From Defluviitaleaceae bacterium (GTDB lineage: Bacteria > Bacillota > Clostridia > Lachnospirales > UBA5962), in the NCBI GenBank assembly GCA_009779915.1, contig WRBA01000004.1, forward strand, positions 53,237 to 117,236: a DNA stretch of 64,000 bases. The letters run 5' to 3'. Shown one piece after another: positions 41,430 to 50,648 of this stretch (within the stretch, counting starts at the first letter, position 1; each line of letters begins with the position of its first letter). The notes below the pieces were generated by a model, which saw only the letters and a program-made list of their open reading frames with translations, did not search any database and was not told the DNA's origin. The position numbers and the translations under genes were made by a program.

Positions 41430-44400
41430 AGTTTCATCAATTATTTTGCTTAGTTTTTGATAAATAAATGAGGTCAGCATTAATATTAAACCAAGAGAGA
41501 TGTATGATACAATCCGCATCTCCGTTGATAAGCCCCAAGTGTCAACTATCAATAGCTTTGCAACTGATGCCATGGCTAGGAATAATCCAATTTTACGGAT
41601 AAATTTGTTTTTAAAATAAAACCCTAAAACAATCCAAGCAAAGGCTAAAACCCCGTAAATTATACTGATTATGGCAGAGTTAAATGAAACATCCCCTTGC
41701 ACCATCATTGTTTGTGTGCCTGCAAGTATAAAATAACCTGAAAATATCATGATTTTATAATGACTTTCCCGCCAGTTTTCTTTCAAAAGATTAATCAAAT
41801 CATTAAGTACAATCAGGGCTATTATTTGCATTACACCATTTATTGCAATCAAGCCGCCTATATTGGCATATTGGAATGAGTTAAATACCCAAAGCCAAAT
41901 TAATGCTATAATATTCATAGCTATCGCAATCATTTTTGTGCCTATATCATATATTGCGGGAACCCTTGTAATAATAAATGCGCCTGCAAAGGTTAGGGCA
42001 ATAAGCAGCGGATGCCGCGCGAAAAAGTCTGCTTCTCCCATTAATGTACCTAAAATCAAAATAGCGGACAGCCACAAGTTTACTATATTAATATTTTTGT
42101 ATATAGTTAAAAATAAATTTTCCTCCTCGGTTAGATAATAGTAAATAACCATCGAAAAACCTATAATTGTAATAAGCATATTTAGTATTAAGATGTTTGC
42201 GGCTGTATGTGAACCATTAACAAACCACAGCCAAATTAAACCTATTATATGCAGCGACATTGCTATTATTTTTACGCCTATATCCTCTATAGCCTTTATT
42301 CTTGTAATAATAAATGCAGATACAAAGGTTATTACAATAAGCACCGGCTGTCTCGCAAAAAAGTCAGCTTCTCTCATTAGTATGTTCAAAATCCATATAC
42401 CGCACAGCCATAAATTAGCTATATTAACATTTTTATAAATCATTGTATCATTACTTAGCGGTTCCGTTAAATAATAATAAACAGCTACAGAAAACCCAAT
42501 AATTAAAGCAAGCAGATTAAATATCAAGCCATTTGTATTTATCACCATCATGTTGTTTAAAAATTGGACACTGTATACAGCATTAGCTATCCATAACCCT
42601 AATATTGCCGCACAATGAATAGCCATAGCAAGAAGTTTTGTAGGGCGATCCGACAAAACAGGGGCTTTTAAATATAAAACGGCTAAACCAAATGATGCAA
42701 TAACGCACAATGTAATTACATTATCATAAGTTATGTAGTTAAACATTATATACATTGCAAATATCCATAAATTTAATAAGGATAATATCTTGTATCCCAG
42801 TTCGTAGCCTTCGCTATGCCTGCCTCTTATTAGATAACATAGTAAAATTGCCAAAGCACTTATTGTAAAAAAGGTGTAATTTAAAGTAAATCCCCTTAAA
42901 AAAGCAATGCTTACAAGAGAAGCAAATGATAGTGCTAAAACCCCAAGCCCGCTGTACTCCGCAACTTTTTTACTGTGCAATATACCATAGCCTGATAGAA
43001 CAGCAGCCTGTAAAACCCAAGCAATTGCAAACCATCGCTGTTCGAAATAAAATGGTACAAACAACACAAAGAAAGCAATTGATGTAAGTGTAAATACCGT
43101 CTGTAATCTACTATTCTGAAGGGTTTTAGAAACCCAATAGGATACTCCTATGTAAATCATTGCAAACACTAAGCATAAATAGGCATGTAAATGCTGTATA
43201 TCCAGCCTGTAAGCAATTAGGAAAACTACTACAGAACTAATGAAAGTATTTAATATAATAAGCCAAACATCAAGCTCCCCAAGGTCTTCTCCTGTACGGT
43301 ATGCCGCAATTAACGGAATCGCTGTGTATAGCAAAAACGCAAAACAAGCATATATTAGTGCAATTACAGCATTGGCACTCCAGCCTAAATACACGGTTCC
43401 CATTACGGTCAATACAAACCCTACTATATTCATTATTGACCATTTTCTGGCAAGCGCCAAAAGCAATGAGAGCAAAGAAAGCAGCACAAAGTAAACAATC
43501 AGCCCAATTAGCATTGTTTCATTAAAAGGATCTAAGGCAAATATGGGTAAATAGCCTCCAACCAAAGCAAAAGCACCGATAACCTCTGCCTTATACCTGT
43601 TTGCAAGAAAAATGCCCAGAGCTGCTGCTATTATACATAAAGTTAAAGCTAAGTACATATTAAGTGTGTTAAGCCCAAAATAACTTGTGGCAACAGCAAC
43701 ATAAATTAAAGCTATCCCCGTTGCTGATACGCCAATTGAAGCGATAGTTGGCTTTTTACGGTTCATATATTCGCCGATACCAATAACCGCAAAGGCAAGG
43801 GCAAATAATATAGTAGAGCGCACCCATTCAGGAAACCCATCAAAGGTCGCTGTTGCTATTGCGCCTATGATTATAAGGAGTGCCCCTAAACGGTTAAACA
43901 GATTAATACCAACCCAGTTTTCGCTTCTGAAAAACGCACCGCGAGACCTTTGAGGCTCATTATATGTATAGACAGTACTAATTTTCCTCTCAGGAATATC
44001 AGCAGAAGCATATTTGTTTTCTTTAGCCTTAGAAATATTGTCAGCTTCTGAAGCAGTAAAAGGGGGAGGAATACTTTTTTCTTCAAAACTGACTACAGTT
44101 TCAACAAGTTCCGGCTGCTCGGACGACTCTAAAGACATAATAAGGCTGCTGTCGTCTTTTTGTATGTCACCGCTCTCTTCACTAATTTCAAAATGCATAA
44201 CGGGCATAGCCCCTTCAATTTGTTCAGCTTTGGGAGCAGTTTCATTAACAACAGAAGTTGGAGCGGGATTAAGAGTAGGCGTAATATTAAAATCTATTGT
44301 CGGCATAGATTTTTTATCGTCAGCAGCATTAGCATTAACATTAGTATTAGCATTAACGTCTTTCATAGACATTAACGCTCTAATTTGCACATGTAAATCG

Positions 44401-44501
44401 TATATTGCCCTGTCTTGCTGCCTTATTTTACGCTGCATTTCTTCCTGTTTTAAAAATATAACCAATACTATTAAACCTAAAAGTATTGTAAATAGAGCCA
44501 T
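41427..44501 (-). CDS. DUF2339 domain polytopic membrane protein
   Basis: This 1024-residue protein is of unknown function. A first helix ('LFTILLGLIVLVIFL') is followed by a coiled-coil start ('EEMQRKIRQQDRAIYDLHVQ') and a low-complexity region rich in Asn, Ala and acidic residues (about 50-190). After that come more than 20 hydrophobic segments. The entry to the membrane part, 'ENWVGINLFNRLGALLIIIG', is characteristic of DUF2339. Two successive ~75-residue blocks near the C-terminus are similar to each other ('NIVNLWLSAILILGTLMGEA' and 'NIANLWLCGIWILNILMREA'), showing internal duplication. The present stop TAG lies in the inserted element. It lies between zapA and the U32 gene. Confidence 0.85.
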   Translation of the reverse strand: MALFTILLGLIVLVIFLKQEEMQRKIRQQDRAIYDLHVQIRALMSMKDVNANTNVNANAADDKKSMPTIDFNITPTLNPAPTSVVNETAPKAEQIEGAMPVMHFEISEESGDIQKDDSSLIMSLESSEQPELVETVVSFEEKSIPPPFTASEADNISKAKENKYASADIPERKISTVYTYNEPQRSRGAFFRSENWVGINLFNRLGALLIIIGAIATATFDGFPEWVRSTILFALAFAVIGIGEYMNRKKPTIASIGVSATGIALIYVAVATSYFGLNTLNMYLALTLCIIAAALGIFLANRYKAEVIGAFALVGGYLPIFALDPFNETMLIGLIVYFVLLSLLSLLLALARKWSIMNIVGFVLTVMGTVYLGWSANAVIALIYACFAFLLYTAIPLIAAYRTGEDLGELDVWLIILNTFISSVVVFLIAYRLDIQHLHAYLCLVFAMIYIGVSYWVSKTLQNSRLQTVFTLTSIAFFVLFVPFYFEQRWFAIAWVLQAAVLSGYGILHSKKVAEYSGLGVLALSFASLVSIAFLRGFTLNYTFFTISALAILLCYLIRGRHSEGYELGYKILSLLNLWIFAMYIMFNYITYDNVITLCVIASFGLAVLYLKAPVLSDRPTKLLAMAIHCAAILGLWIANAVYSVQFLNNMMVINTNGLIFNLLALIIGFSVAVYYYLTEPLSNDTMIYKNVNIANLWLCGIWILNILMREADFFARQPVLIVITFVSAFIITRIKAIEDIGVKIIAMSLHIIGLIWLWFVNGSHTAANILILNMLITIIGFSMVIYYYLTEEENLFLTIYKNINIVNLWLSAILILGTLMGEADFFARHPLLIALTFAGAFIITRVPAIYDIGTKMIAIAMNIIALIWLWVFNSFQYANIGGLIAINGVMQIIALIVLNDLINLLKENWRESHYKIMIFSGYFILAGTQTMMVQGDVSFNSAIISIIYGVLAFAWIVLGFYFKNKFIRKIGLFLAMASVAKLLIVDTWGLSTEMRIVSYISLGLILMLTSFIYQKLSKIIDET

Positions 44502-44525
44502 ATTATCAAACCCTCCGCACCTTAC

Positions 44526-45026
44526 TTACTTCTGTTGTTTTGCACTATTACTATTATTATTCGCATTCCCATTAATAGGAGCTAGTTTCCTCTCCCGGCG
44601 CAGCTCATCTTCTATACGCTCATCAAGCTCTTGTTTTACCTTCTCAAACTCAATCTTAGAGTCCTCCAGTTCTTGTTTAGCTTTCTGCACTTCATATTTA
44701 TAATTATCAAGCTCCGCTTTAGTAGTTGTAAATTCTTTTTTAAGCTTCCAGTTCTCTTCTCTAACGACTGTTAGCTCTTTTTCATACTTTTGTTCAAGAG
44801 CCTTGGTCTTCTCTTTTTCCTTAAAAAGGTCATCTGCTATATTGAGGGATATGAAAAGGGTTCTAAGCCTTGGATTCATAGCAGCCTCACTTCTGGTCGA
44901 ATAGATGCTTTTGATTTTACGGTCAATATAATTTGCCACAGTCTGAATATATTCCACCGATTCGCTGCTTGTAAGTTCATAGACTACTTTGTCGATTACA
45001 ACTTCAATACGGTTTCCAAACGACAT
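44526..45026 (-). CDS. zapA: Cell division protein ZapA
   Basis: This 166-residue protein bundles FtsZ filaments at midcell. The N-terminal ~95 residues form the ZapA globular domain ('RIEVVIDKVVYELTSSESVE', 'YIQTVANYIDRKIKSIYS', 'LFISLNIADDLFKEKEK'). A long charged coiled coil follows (about 75-155: 'EVQKAKQELEDSKIEFEKVK'), longer than in proteobacterial ZapA. The Asn/Ser-rich tail is unstructured. AAGGAGG stands 7 bases before the ATG. It heads the group zapA-DUF2339-U32-ftsW-PBP. Confidence 0.88.
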   Translation of the reverse strand: MSFGNRIEVVIDKVVYELTSSESVEYIQTVANYIDRKIKSIYSTRSEAAMNPRLRTLFISLNIADDLFKEKEKTKALEQKYEKELTVVREENWKLKKEFTTTKAELDNYKYEVQKAKQELEDSKIEFEKVKQELDERIEDELRRERKLAPINGNANNNSNSAKQQK

Positions 45027-45064
45027 AAAACCCCTCCTTATTGATTCGTTAAAATACTCATACC

Positions 45065-46480
45065 TTACTCAATCCCGCTCATAACCCTATCCAACACATT
45101 CCTGGAAATTGCCGTCACTGCCTCACCGCCGTCTCTTGATATCGCGTAGAACAAATCATCCAGCACGTGAAATGTATAAGTTAAGCTGTATCTGATAGAA
45201 CCGTCCGGCTGACGGGTAAAATTGCCTTCGGTAATAATGTCTAGCTGCCGCTCTATTATACTATCCTCAGGTATATGACCGTCAATATCCAGCCTCCACA
45301 CAAGGGGGAGTCCGCTAACATCGATTGGGTCTATATAGCTGTCCCAGCGGGTTTCAAAAATACTTCTGTATATCCGTCCGTCCTCGTCAGATGAGTTGGG
45401 GCGTATTGTAACATCTCTGCCCATACCTCTTACTCTTACAACTTCAGCCTGGGTTACAACCACATCTGTAAGCCTTCTTTGGAATACTCTTGAGCGGTCA
45501 ACACCTTCAAGTCTCTCTATAATTCCGGGGGCTATTGTATATACAAATGACTCCTCGTGAAGTTTAATATAGCGAAGCCCGTCCTCTGTTTCACCGCCAA
45601 CATAGAAATGCAGTGTTACATCATTCACATCAGTAATCCTCATCATTAAAGAAGGCTCGGCTAAGCCATATACTGCCAAATCATCCGGCTCTAATATTAC
45701 ACCTGCAAATCTTAAGCCGGTTAAAGGCTCAAAAAGTGCACCGAAGGAAAATGCCATATCAAGCCTTTTACCTAGACCTACGCCGCGGCTTATAAATTCA
45801 TCCCTCATCCAGCCAAAATGTTCAACCCCGTCAGGAGGCGCGGTTTCAAATATAAATTTATCCCCTTCTATAAGAAATTCCATACTTACAAGGGATACAA
45901 CATCAGGTCTGGGTAAATTTCTATCAATAAAATTATTATGACCAAAAAACATACGAACCCCGGTTCTATTATCTATGAGATGTATAGAATCGGCACCTTC
46001 AAGCATGGCATAGTTGAAGCGACCATCGGGAGTTGTGCTGCCTACATACAAAACCTCTCTCGAATCATCGGAGTAGTATATAGTAAGCCTAACCGCTTCA
46101 CTGCCAAGACCGTACATCTCCAAATCCCCTGCCAAATCAGCAAAGGCTATTTCCCCATGGTAAGGAAGTGTGCGGACTGAAAAACCTACCGTGGATACGG
46201 CAATCTGGTCAAGTCTTAAATCCCAATGGTCTAAAAGACGCCAAGTACCTACCTCCGTACCGTCATCCATATCTCGTATAAATCTAAGGTCATAGCCGTT
46301 GTCAATATGCAAATCAACTACCCTGACCGCATCACCTTTGTCAATAAGGTTTGGAAGGGGCTCCTGTTCTTCCGCATGCCAAATAACATCCGGTCTTATA
46401 TCCGAAGTCACAAAATACACTCCAATTAAAGCCGCAAAAGCAAAGGCAACCATTATGAGTTTTTTTGTTTTCCTATCCAT
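45065..46480 (-). CDS. DUF4340 domain protein of a Gld-type ABC system
   Basis: This 471-residue membrane-anchored extracellular protein has one N-terminal helix ('LIMVAFAFAALIGVYFV') followed by repeated beta-rich DUF4340 units ('GTWRLLDHWDLRLDQIAVST', 'EPDDLAVYGLAEPSLMMRIT'). Such proteins are regularly encoded after gldG-like genes in ABC-2 systems. It starts at the last base of the GldG-like gene, so translation is coupled. Function in Gram-positives is unknown. Confidence 0.82.
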   Translation of the reverse strand: MDRKTKKLIMVAFAFAALIGVYFVTSDIRPDVIWHAEEQEPLPNLIDKGDAVRVVDLHIDNGYDLRFIRDMDDGTEVGTWRLLDHWDLRLDQIAVSTVGFSVRTLPYHGEIAFADLAGDLEMYGLGSEAVRLTIYYSDDSREVLYVGSTTPDGRFNYAMLEGADSIHLIDNRTGVRMFFGHNNFIDRNLPRPDVVSLVSMEFLIEGDKFIFETAPPDGVEHFGWMRDEFISRGVGLGKRLDMAFSFGALFEPLTGLRFAGVILEPDDLAVYGLAEPSLMMRITDVNDVTLHFYVGGETEDGLRYIKLHEESFVYTIAPGIIERLEGVDRSRVFQRRLTDVVVTQAEVVRVRGMGRDVTIRPNSSDEDGRIYRSIFETRWDSYIDPIDVSGLPLVWRLDIDGHIPEDSIIERQLDIITEGNFTRQPDGSIRYSLTYTFHVLDDLFYAISRDGGEAVTAISRNVLDRVMSGIE

Positions 46481-47982
46481 TATTTATTCCGCCTCCTAAG
46501 CCATACACCAGTGCCTGCAACAAGTATTGAGCCCGGTATTACAAAAAGGCTGATAATCATTATCTGATAAAGCTGTCCCGCACTCGTAAATGTGAGATTA
46601 TTGTCATTTACAGGTGTCGCCTCAATCCATACATTAGGCAAAGTATCCATAGCCCAGCTGAACATATTAAGCACCATGCGGGAATTTGTACCGTTGTTAA
46701 AATTATCATTAAGCTTCGCTTCGGTTCCTGTAAATACAATTCTCGAATTTGGTGATGAATTTCTGTCGGTAATTGCGAAAGTAATTACAAAAGGACCTGT
46801 TGTATCATCAGGTTCTCTGTTTAGTGTGTCTGTTTCAGGGTCAAAATTATGCAAATCCTTTAAATATGAGTTTGGGCTTGATATAAGTATCGGCTCAATA
46901 GTAAGATTTTGTCTTGCAACGGGTAATTGCATTAAAGGTCTTGCATTTATAAGCATCGCCCTAAAATCAGAGTGGACAAATTCATTGGTAATAGTATGCT
47001 CACCGTAAAGAGGTATAATTGCAAAGGGATTAAGCTGCCCCCCTTGGAGAGGAACTAAGAAATTAGTATCACTTTCCAAAATAGCGTTATCCGCAAAATC
47101 TATACCAAAATAATTTACAAGGCGCCTTAAATTTGGATAATCCACATTGTTAAAGTCTATGAAAAATACCGCTTTACCGCCGCCCATCAAATAATCCTGA
47201 ACCACCTGTGCTGCCATCTCCGACCAGTCTCTCATTGGAGTGGTTATAAATAAAGCGGAAGCATCATCAGGAATCCGGTCTATCATTGTAATATTAAGAT
47301 CCCTAAGCTCAAAATGCCAGTCGGCAAACTCTTGCTGATAAGCTGCTGATATAGGCACTTCATCATGACCTGTTACAAAATAGATTATATTATCAAAACC
47401 CATTGTAACCTGTCTTATGGCATTAGTCATAACCGATTCAAAGGTTATAGTTTCAACCACTTCCGAAAGAGTGAATATATCAAATCTTGTTGTACGCATT
47501 TCATGGGGCAAAATAACCCTGTGCCTATCCCCTGACTCAACTATCATACTGTTCACAGGGATAGTCTGTCCGGGTTGGGTATACCGCGCTACAAAATCCA
47601 CATGGACAAAGGGGTCAATATTAACCACATTTACCCTTGGAAATACCCTGTAAGATTGCAGGAATTGCTGGTAAATCGCTATTTCCTGCCCTGTTCTAAA
47701 CAAAGTATAAATTGTAACATCCGCAGGAAGCTCAGCAAGTATTTGATTTGATGTATCTGAAATACTGAAAAATTGATCCGGTGTAAGGTCATAGAATAAA
47801 TCCAAATTCTCCACAACCATATTTACAACTATAGTAATAGCCACCGCAAAAATCACCATAATAGTTGAAAATGTCCCCAATTTAAGCCTTAAAGGTTTGC
47901 CGCCGCTTCTGGGGGTTGTATTGTTATTATTAATATCATTTTCATTGTTGATGTCATTGGTATTGTTGGTTTCATTATCCAT
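46480..47982 (-). CDS. GldG-like protein of an ABC-2 system
   Basis: This protein of about 500 residues has a cytoplasmic Asn/Asp/Thr-rich low-complexity start and a first membrane helix ('FSTIMVIFAVAITIVVNMVV'). A large extracellular GldG/ABC_transp_aux part follows ('LYDLTPDQFFSISDTS'-like 'FYDLTPDQFFSISDTSNQIL', 'IIYFVTGHDEVPISAAYQQE', 'GGGKAVFFIDF'), and a second helix stands at the end ('IMIISLFVIPGSILVAGTGV'). Several ATGs lie at the start; 47982 fits AGGAGG best, and 47991 is the longest. It works with the permease and ATPase encoded upstream. Confidence 0.85.
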   Translation of the reverse strand: MDNETNNTNDINNENDINNNNTTPRSGGKPLRLKLGTFSTIMVIFAVAITIVVNMVVENLDLFYDLTPDQFFSISDTSNQILAELPADVTIYTLFRTGQEIAIYQQFLQSYRVFPRVNVVNIDPFVHVDFVARYTQPGQTIPVNSMIVESGDRHRVILPHEMRTTRFDIFTLSEVVETITFESVMTNAIRQVTMGFDNIIYFVTGHDEVPISAAYQQEFADWHFELRDLNITMIDRIPDDASALFITTPMRDWSEMAAQVVQDYLMGGGKAVFFIDFNNVDYPNLRRLVNYFGIDFADNAILESDTNFLVPLQGGQLNPFAIIPLYGEHTITNEFVHSDFRAMLINARPLMQLPVARQNLTIEPILISSPNSYLKDLHNFDPETDTLNREPDDTTGPFVITFAITDRNSSPNSRIVFTGTEAKLNDNFNNGTNSRMVLNMFSWAMDTLPNVWIEATPVNDNNLTFTSAGQLYQIMIISLFVIPGSILVAGTGVWLRRRNK

Positions 47983-48040
47983 ATCCATCATACCTCCTTA
48001 AAAACTAACTCATTTTTCACGCAGTGCTTCGCAGTACGTG

Positions 48041-48904
48041 TTACGCCCATCTTCTCTTTTCTATTATATTAATTGCGAAAAAGCAGAATAGAATCGAAAA
48101 AGTTATATAATAAGCCACATCAGCAACCTCTAATATCCCATTGGAAAAGCTTCTAAAACGGCTTACAAGAGACACCCATTGAAGACTTCTAATCGCAAGT
48201 CCATCATAAAAACTTGGCATAAGCGCATAGACTATACCGAAAATTGAAAGCAGACCTGCTAAAACCCCGCCGCTTGCCCAAGTATTTTTAGTTGAGCTGT
48301 AGAATATATAACCTATGATAGCTGATATAATTGCCGCAAATATAAGACCTGCATCTCTTGTGGCAGGGATTGCATTTATAAGTGCCCCCATTACAAAGAA
48401 TACAAAAATCATCGCAAAAGAGCCAATGGCGGCAACAACTTGGCTGTGAGTTGATACGGACACTAAAATACCGATTGATATAAAAGCACAGCCCATAAGA
48501 TAAAACCCTATATAAGTCCCTATAATACGGCTTATGGGGAGCGTACCGTAAGAGCTTATAAGATACGGAAAGATAAATGTTATTACCACACCGATAAGAA
48601 GCATTATACAAGCTGATAAAAACTTCCCAAACACTATAGAGGATGTTGATATCGGTGCCGTATAAAGAAGCTGGTCGGTTTTTTGTGCAAACTCCTCGGA
48701 GAAAAGACGCATTGTAAGCATCGGTATCATAAGCATAAAAATAATTATTGCATTAATTAAAGTGTGAAAATAATCCGCGTTTTGCTGCAATACATTTGTC
48801 ATTATAAAAAATATTGCCATTAAAACCGTATAGAAAAATAAGAATATATAGCCTGTTATATGATTAAAATAATTTCTAAGCTCTTTCTTAATTATCGCTA
48901 CCAT
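48041..48904 (-). CDS. ABC-2 permease (GldF-like)
   Basis: This 287-residue membrane protein has six or more helices. 'MVAIIKKELRNYFNHITGYI' is the usual cytoplasmic start of the GldF/ABC-2 group, then 'TMRLFSEEFAQKTDQLLYTA', a conserved loop. The frame extends to 48958, but AGGAGG is 9 bases before the ATG at 48904, so that start is used; it overlaps the ATPase gene by 17 bases. In Bacteroidetes, GldA-F-G form one complex for gliding or secretion; the role in clostridia is unknown. Confidence 0.87.
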   Translation of the reverse strand: MVAIIKKELRNYFNHITGYIFLFFYTVLMAIFFIMTNVLQQNADYFHTLINAIIIFMLMIPMLTMRLFSEEFAQKTDQLLYTAPISTSSIVFGKFLSACIMLLIGVVITFIFPYLISSYGTLPISRIIGTYIGFYLMGCAFISIGILVSVSTHSQVVAAIGSFAMIFVFFVMGALINAIPATRDAGLIFAAIISAIIGYIFYSSTKNTWASGGVLAGLLSIFGIVYALMPSFYDGLAIRSLQWVSLVSRFRSFSNGILEVADVAYYITFSILFCFFAINIIEKRRWA

Positions 48905-49961
48905 TGTCTTCATCCTCCTTTTCCACTGTATTTTCACAGATCCCTTTCTCTTCCTCATTTACAGTAGTTTCAGTAGTTTCAGAAACAGCTAATAAGGCTT
49001 CATCCTCAATCTCCAAACCTTGTTTTGATGAAGATGCCGTTACTTCGAGGAATATTTCTTCTAAAGTAGAGTCAAGGTTTTTCATAGAAAGCAGGCTTAT
49101 ATTGTTTTCCACACAGGCTTTAAAAGTTAATTCTCTTATATCTGTGCCTTCATCGCCGACAATAATTATATCAACAGAGCCTTCTTCTTTGACTCCCAAG
49201 TTTTCAACGGTTTTTATGAAATTTTGAGTTCCAAACAAGCCGGAAGCCTGTTCAAAACCATCTTTAACCCTAAGCTGAAGGCGGTTTTGACCTGCTAAAC
49301 TGCTGGTAAGCTTATCCGTAGTATCGCTTGCCACAATGCGACCTTTGTGGATAATCATTACCCGGTCGCAAACTGCCGAAACCTCAGGTAATATATGACT
49401 TGAGAGTATAAGCGTATGGCGGCTGCCTAAATCCCTTATAACCTGGCGCATTTCAATAATCTGCATAGGGTCAAGCGCTACCATAGGCTCATCCAAAATA
49501 ATAACAGACGGATTACCTACCATTGCCTGACAAAGCCCAACCCTTTGCCTATAACCTTTTGAAAGGTTTTTGGTAATACGCTTACGCATATCTGCAATTT
49601 TTACAAGATCCATAATTTCTTCCAAATGTTCTTTGCGCCCGGCTCTCTTAACCTTCTTTAAGTCGGCTACAAAATTCAAATACTCCCAAACAGTCATATT
49701 AGGGTAAATAGGCGGATGATCCGGAAGATAGCCTATTTGAGTTTTTGCCTCTAAGGGATTTTCAATAATATCAAATCCATTAATCATAACCGAACCTTCT
49801 GTTGGGGCAAGGTAGCCTGTTATAATATTCATAGTTGTAGTTTTGCCGGCACCGTTTGGTCCTAAAAAGCCCACAATCTCACCTTGTGTAACAGTAAAAC
49901 TTAAATCATCTACCGCTAGAATTTGACCGTAACGTTTGGTGAGGTTTTTTACTTCTATCAT
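48888..49961 (-). CDS. ABC-2 type ATP-binding protein (GldA-like) with acidic tail
   Basis: This 357-residue ATPase has Walker A 'GFLGPNGAGKTTTMNII', signature 'LSKGYRQRVGLCQAMV' and Walker B 'VIILDEPMVALDPMQ'. After the usual C-terminal domain ('NLDSTLEEIFLEVTA') about 50 extra residues follow, rich in Glu, Thr and Asp ('EEEKGICENTVEKEDEDNGS'), absent from most relatives. GGAGGG precedes the ATG. It is the first gene of the four-gene system ATPase-permease-GldG-DUF4340. Confidence 0.88.
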   Translation of the reverse strand: MIEVKNLTKRYGQILAVDDLSFTVTQGEIVGFLGPNGAGKTTTMNIITGYLAPTEGSVMINGFDIIENPLEAKTQIGYLPDHPPIYPNMTVWEYLNFVADLKKVKRAGRKEHLEEIMDLVKIADMRKRITKNLSKGYRQRVGLCQAMVGNPSVIILDEPMVALDPMQIIEMRQVIRDLGSRHTLILSSHILPEVSAVCDRVMIIHKGRIVASDTTDKLTSSLAGQNRLQLRVKDGFEQASGLFGTQNFIKTVENLGVKEEGSVDIIIVGDEGTDIRELTFKACVENNISLLSMKNLDSTLEEIFLEVTASSSKQGLEIEDEALLAVSETTETTVNEEEKGICENTVEKEDEDNGSDN

Positions 49962-50026
49962 CTTTTTATCCCTCCATTTACTAAGCCGTTAAAATCTACC
50001 GTGCAAAGGCGGCAGCTTTTATTTTG

Positions 50027-50647
50027 TCAATTTTCCCAATATATCCCGATTGCACCCTTTACTTCATCATAACCAAAGCCTCGCGAGTTTAAAAAATTAT
50101 AGATTTTTTGCCGCTCTTTTTTATTAAATTCCTCTTTTGTTTCACTTTTTATCTTTTTTTCGAGTAATTGCAGTATTTTCTCCGTAGGGTCTTCATGCAG
50201 TTCTTCCAGGCAAGAGCTGATTGTCTCAGAATCAATGCCTTTAAGATATAAATCCCGTTTTATACGCTCTCTGCCATAGCTATGCCTAAGTTTTTCCTCT
50301 ATATATTTCTCAGCATAGCTCGCATCGTCAATATAGCGGTGGCTTTCTAAAAATGCAATAACTTCCTCTATCAAATCTTCCTCGAAGTCGTATGTTTTAA
50401 GCTTTTGCCTAACTTCCCGCTTCGTTCGCATAGAATGGGATAGGTATTTGAAAGCAAGATTTTTAGCATCAGCTAAAACTGCTGTTTGCTTTATTTTATC
50501 AAGGGCTTTAGGGCTTATTTCGTCCCCTTCTTTAAGCCCTGTAAAGGCAAGCTCCTGGGCTGAAATACCAAAGGCAAAATCCCCGTCTATAAATATGGAG
50601 CGTCTGTCTTTATTCTTCTTTTGCTCTTCGATTGCTGTTATTGTCAT
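50027..50647 (-). CDS. recX: Regulatory protein RecX
   Basis: This 206-residue modulator of RecA filaments is built of three-helix repeats. The conserved pieces are 'AFKYLSHSMRTKREVRQKL', 'VIAFLESHRYIDDASYAEKY' and 'RERIKRDLYLKGIDSETIS', followed by a final 'YNFLNSRGFGYDEVKGAI'. The ATG at 50647 overlaps the recA stop (ATGA), better than the upstream ATG at 50674 within recA. The recA-recX overlap is a classical arrangement that keeps RecX low relative to RecA. Confidence 0.93.
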   Translation of the reverse strand: MTITAIEEQKKNKDRRSIFIDGDFAFGISAQELAFTGLKEGDEISPKALDKIKQTAVLADAKNLAFKYLSHSMRTKREVRQKLKTYDFEEDLIEEVIAFLESHRYIDDASYAEKYIEEKLRHSYGRERIKRDLYLKGIDSETISSCLEELHEDPTEKILQLLEKKIKSETKEEFNKKERQKIYNFLNSRGFGYDEVKGAIGIYWEN

Positions 50648-50648
50648 T

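Noticed and set aside
44014..44703. 229-codon plus-strand frame opposite DUF2339 and zapA
   Set aside because: It is the complement of low-complexity and coiled-coil coding sequence; the Ser/Leu-rich translation has no family character and no ribosome site.
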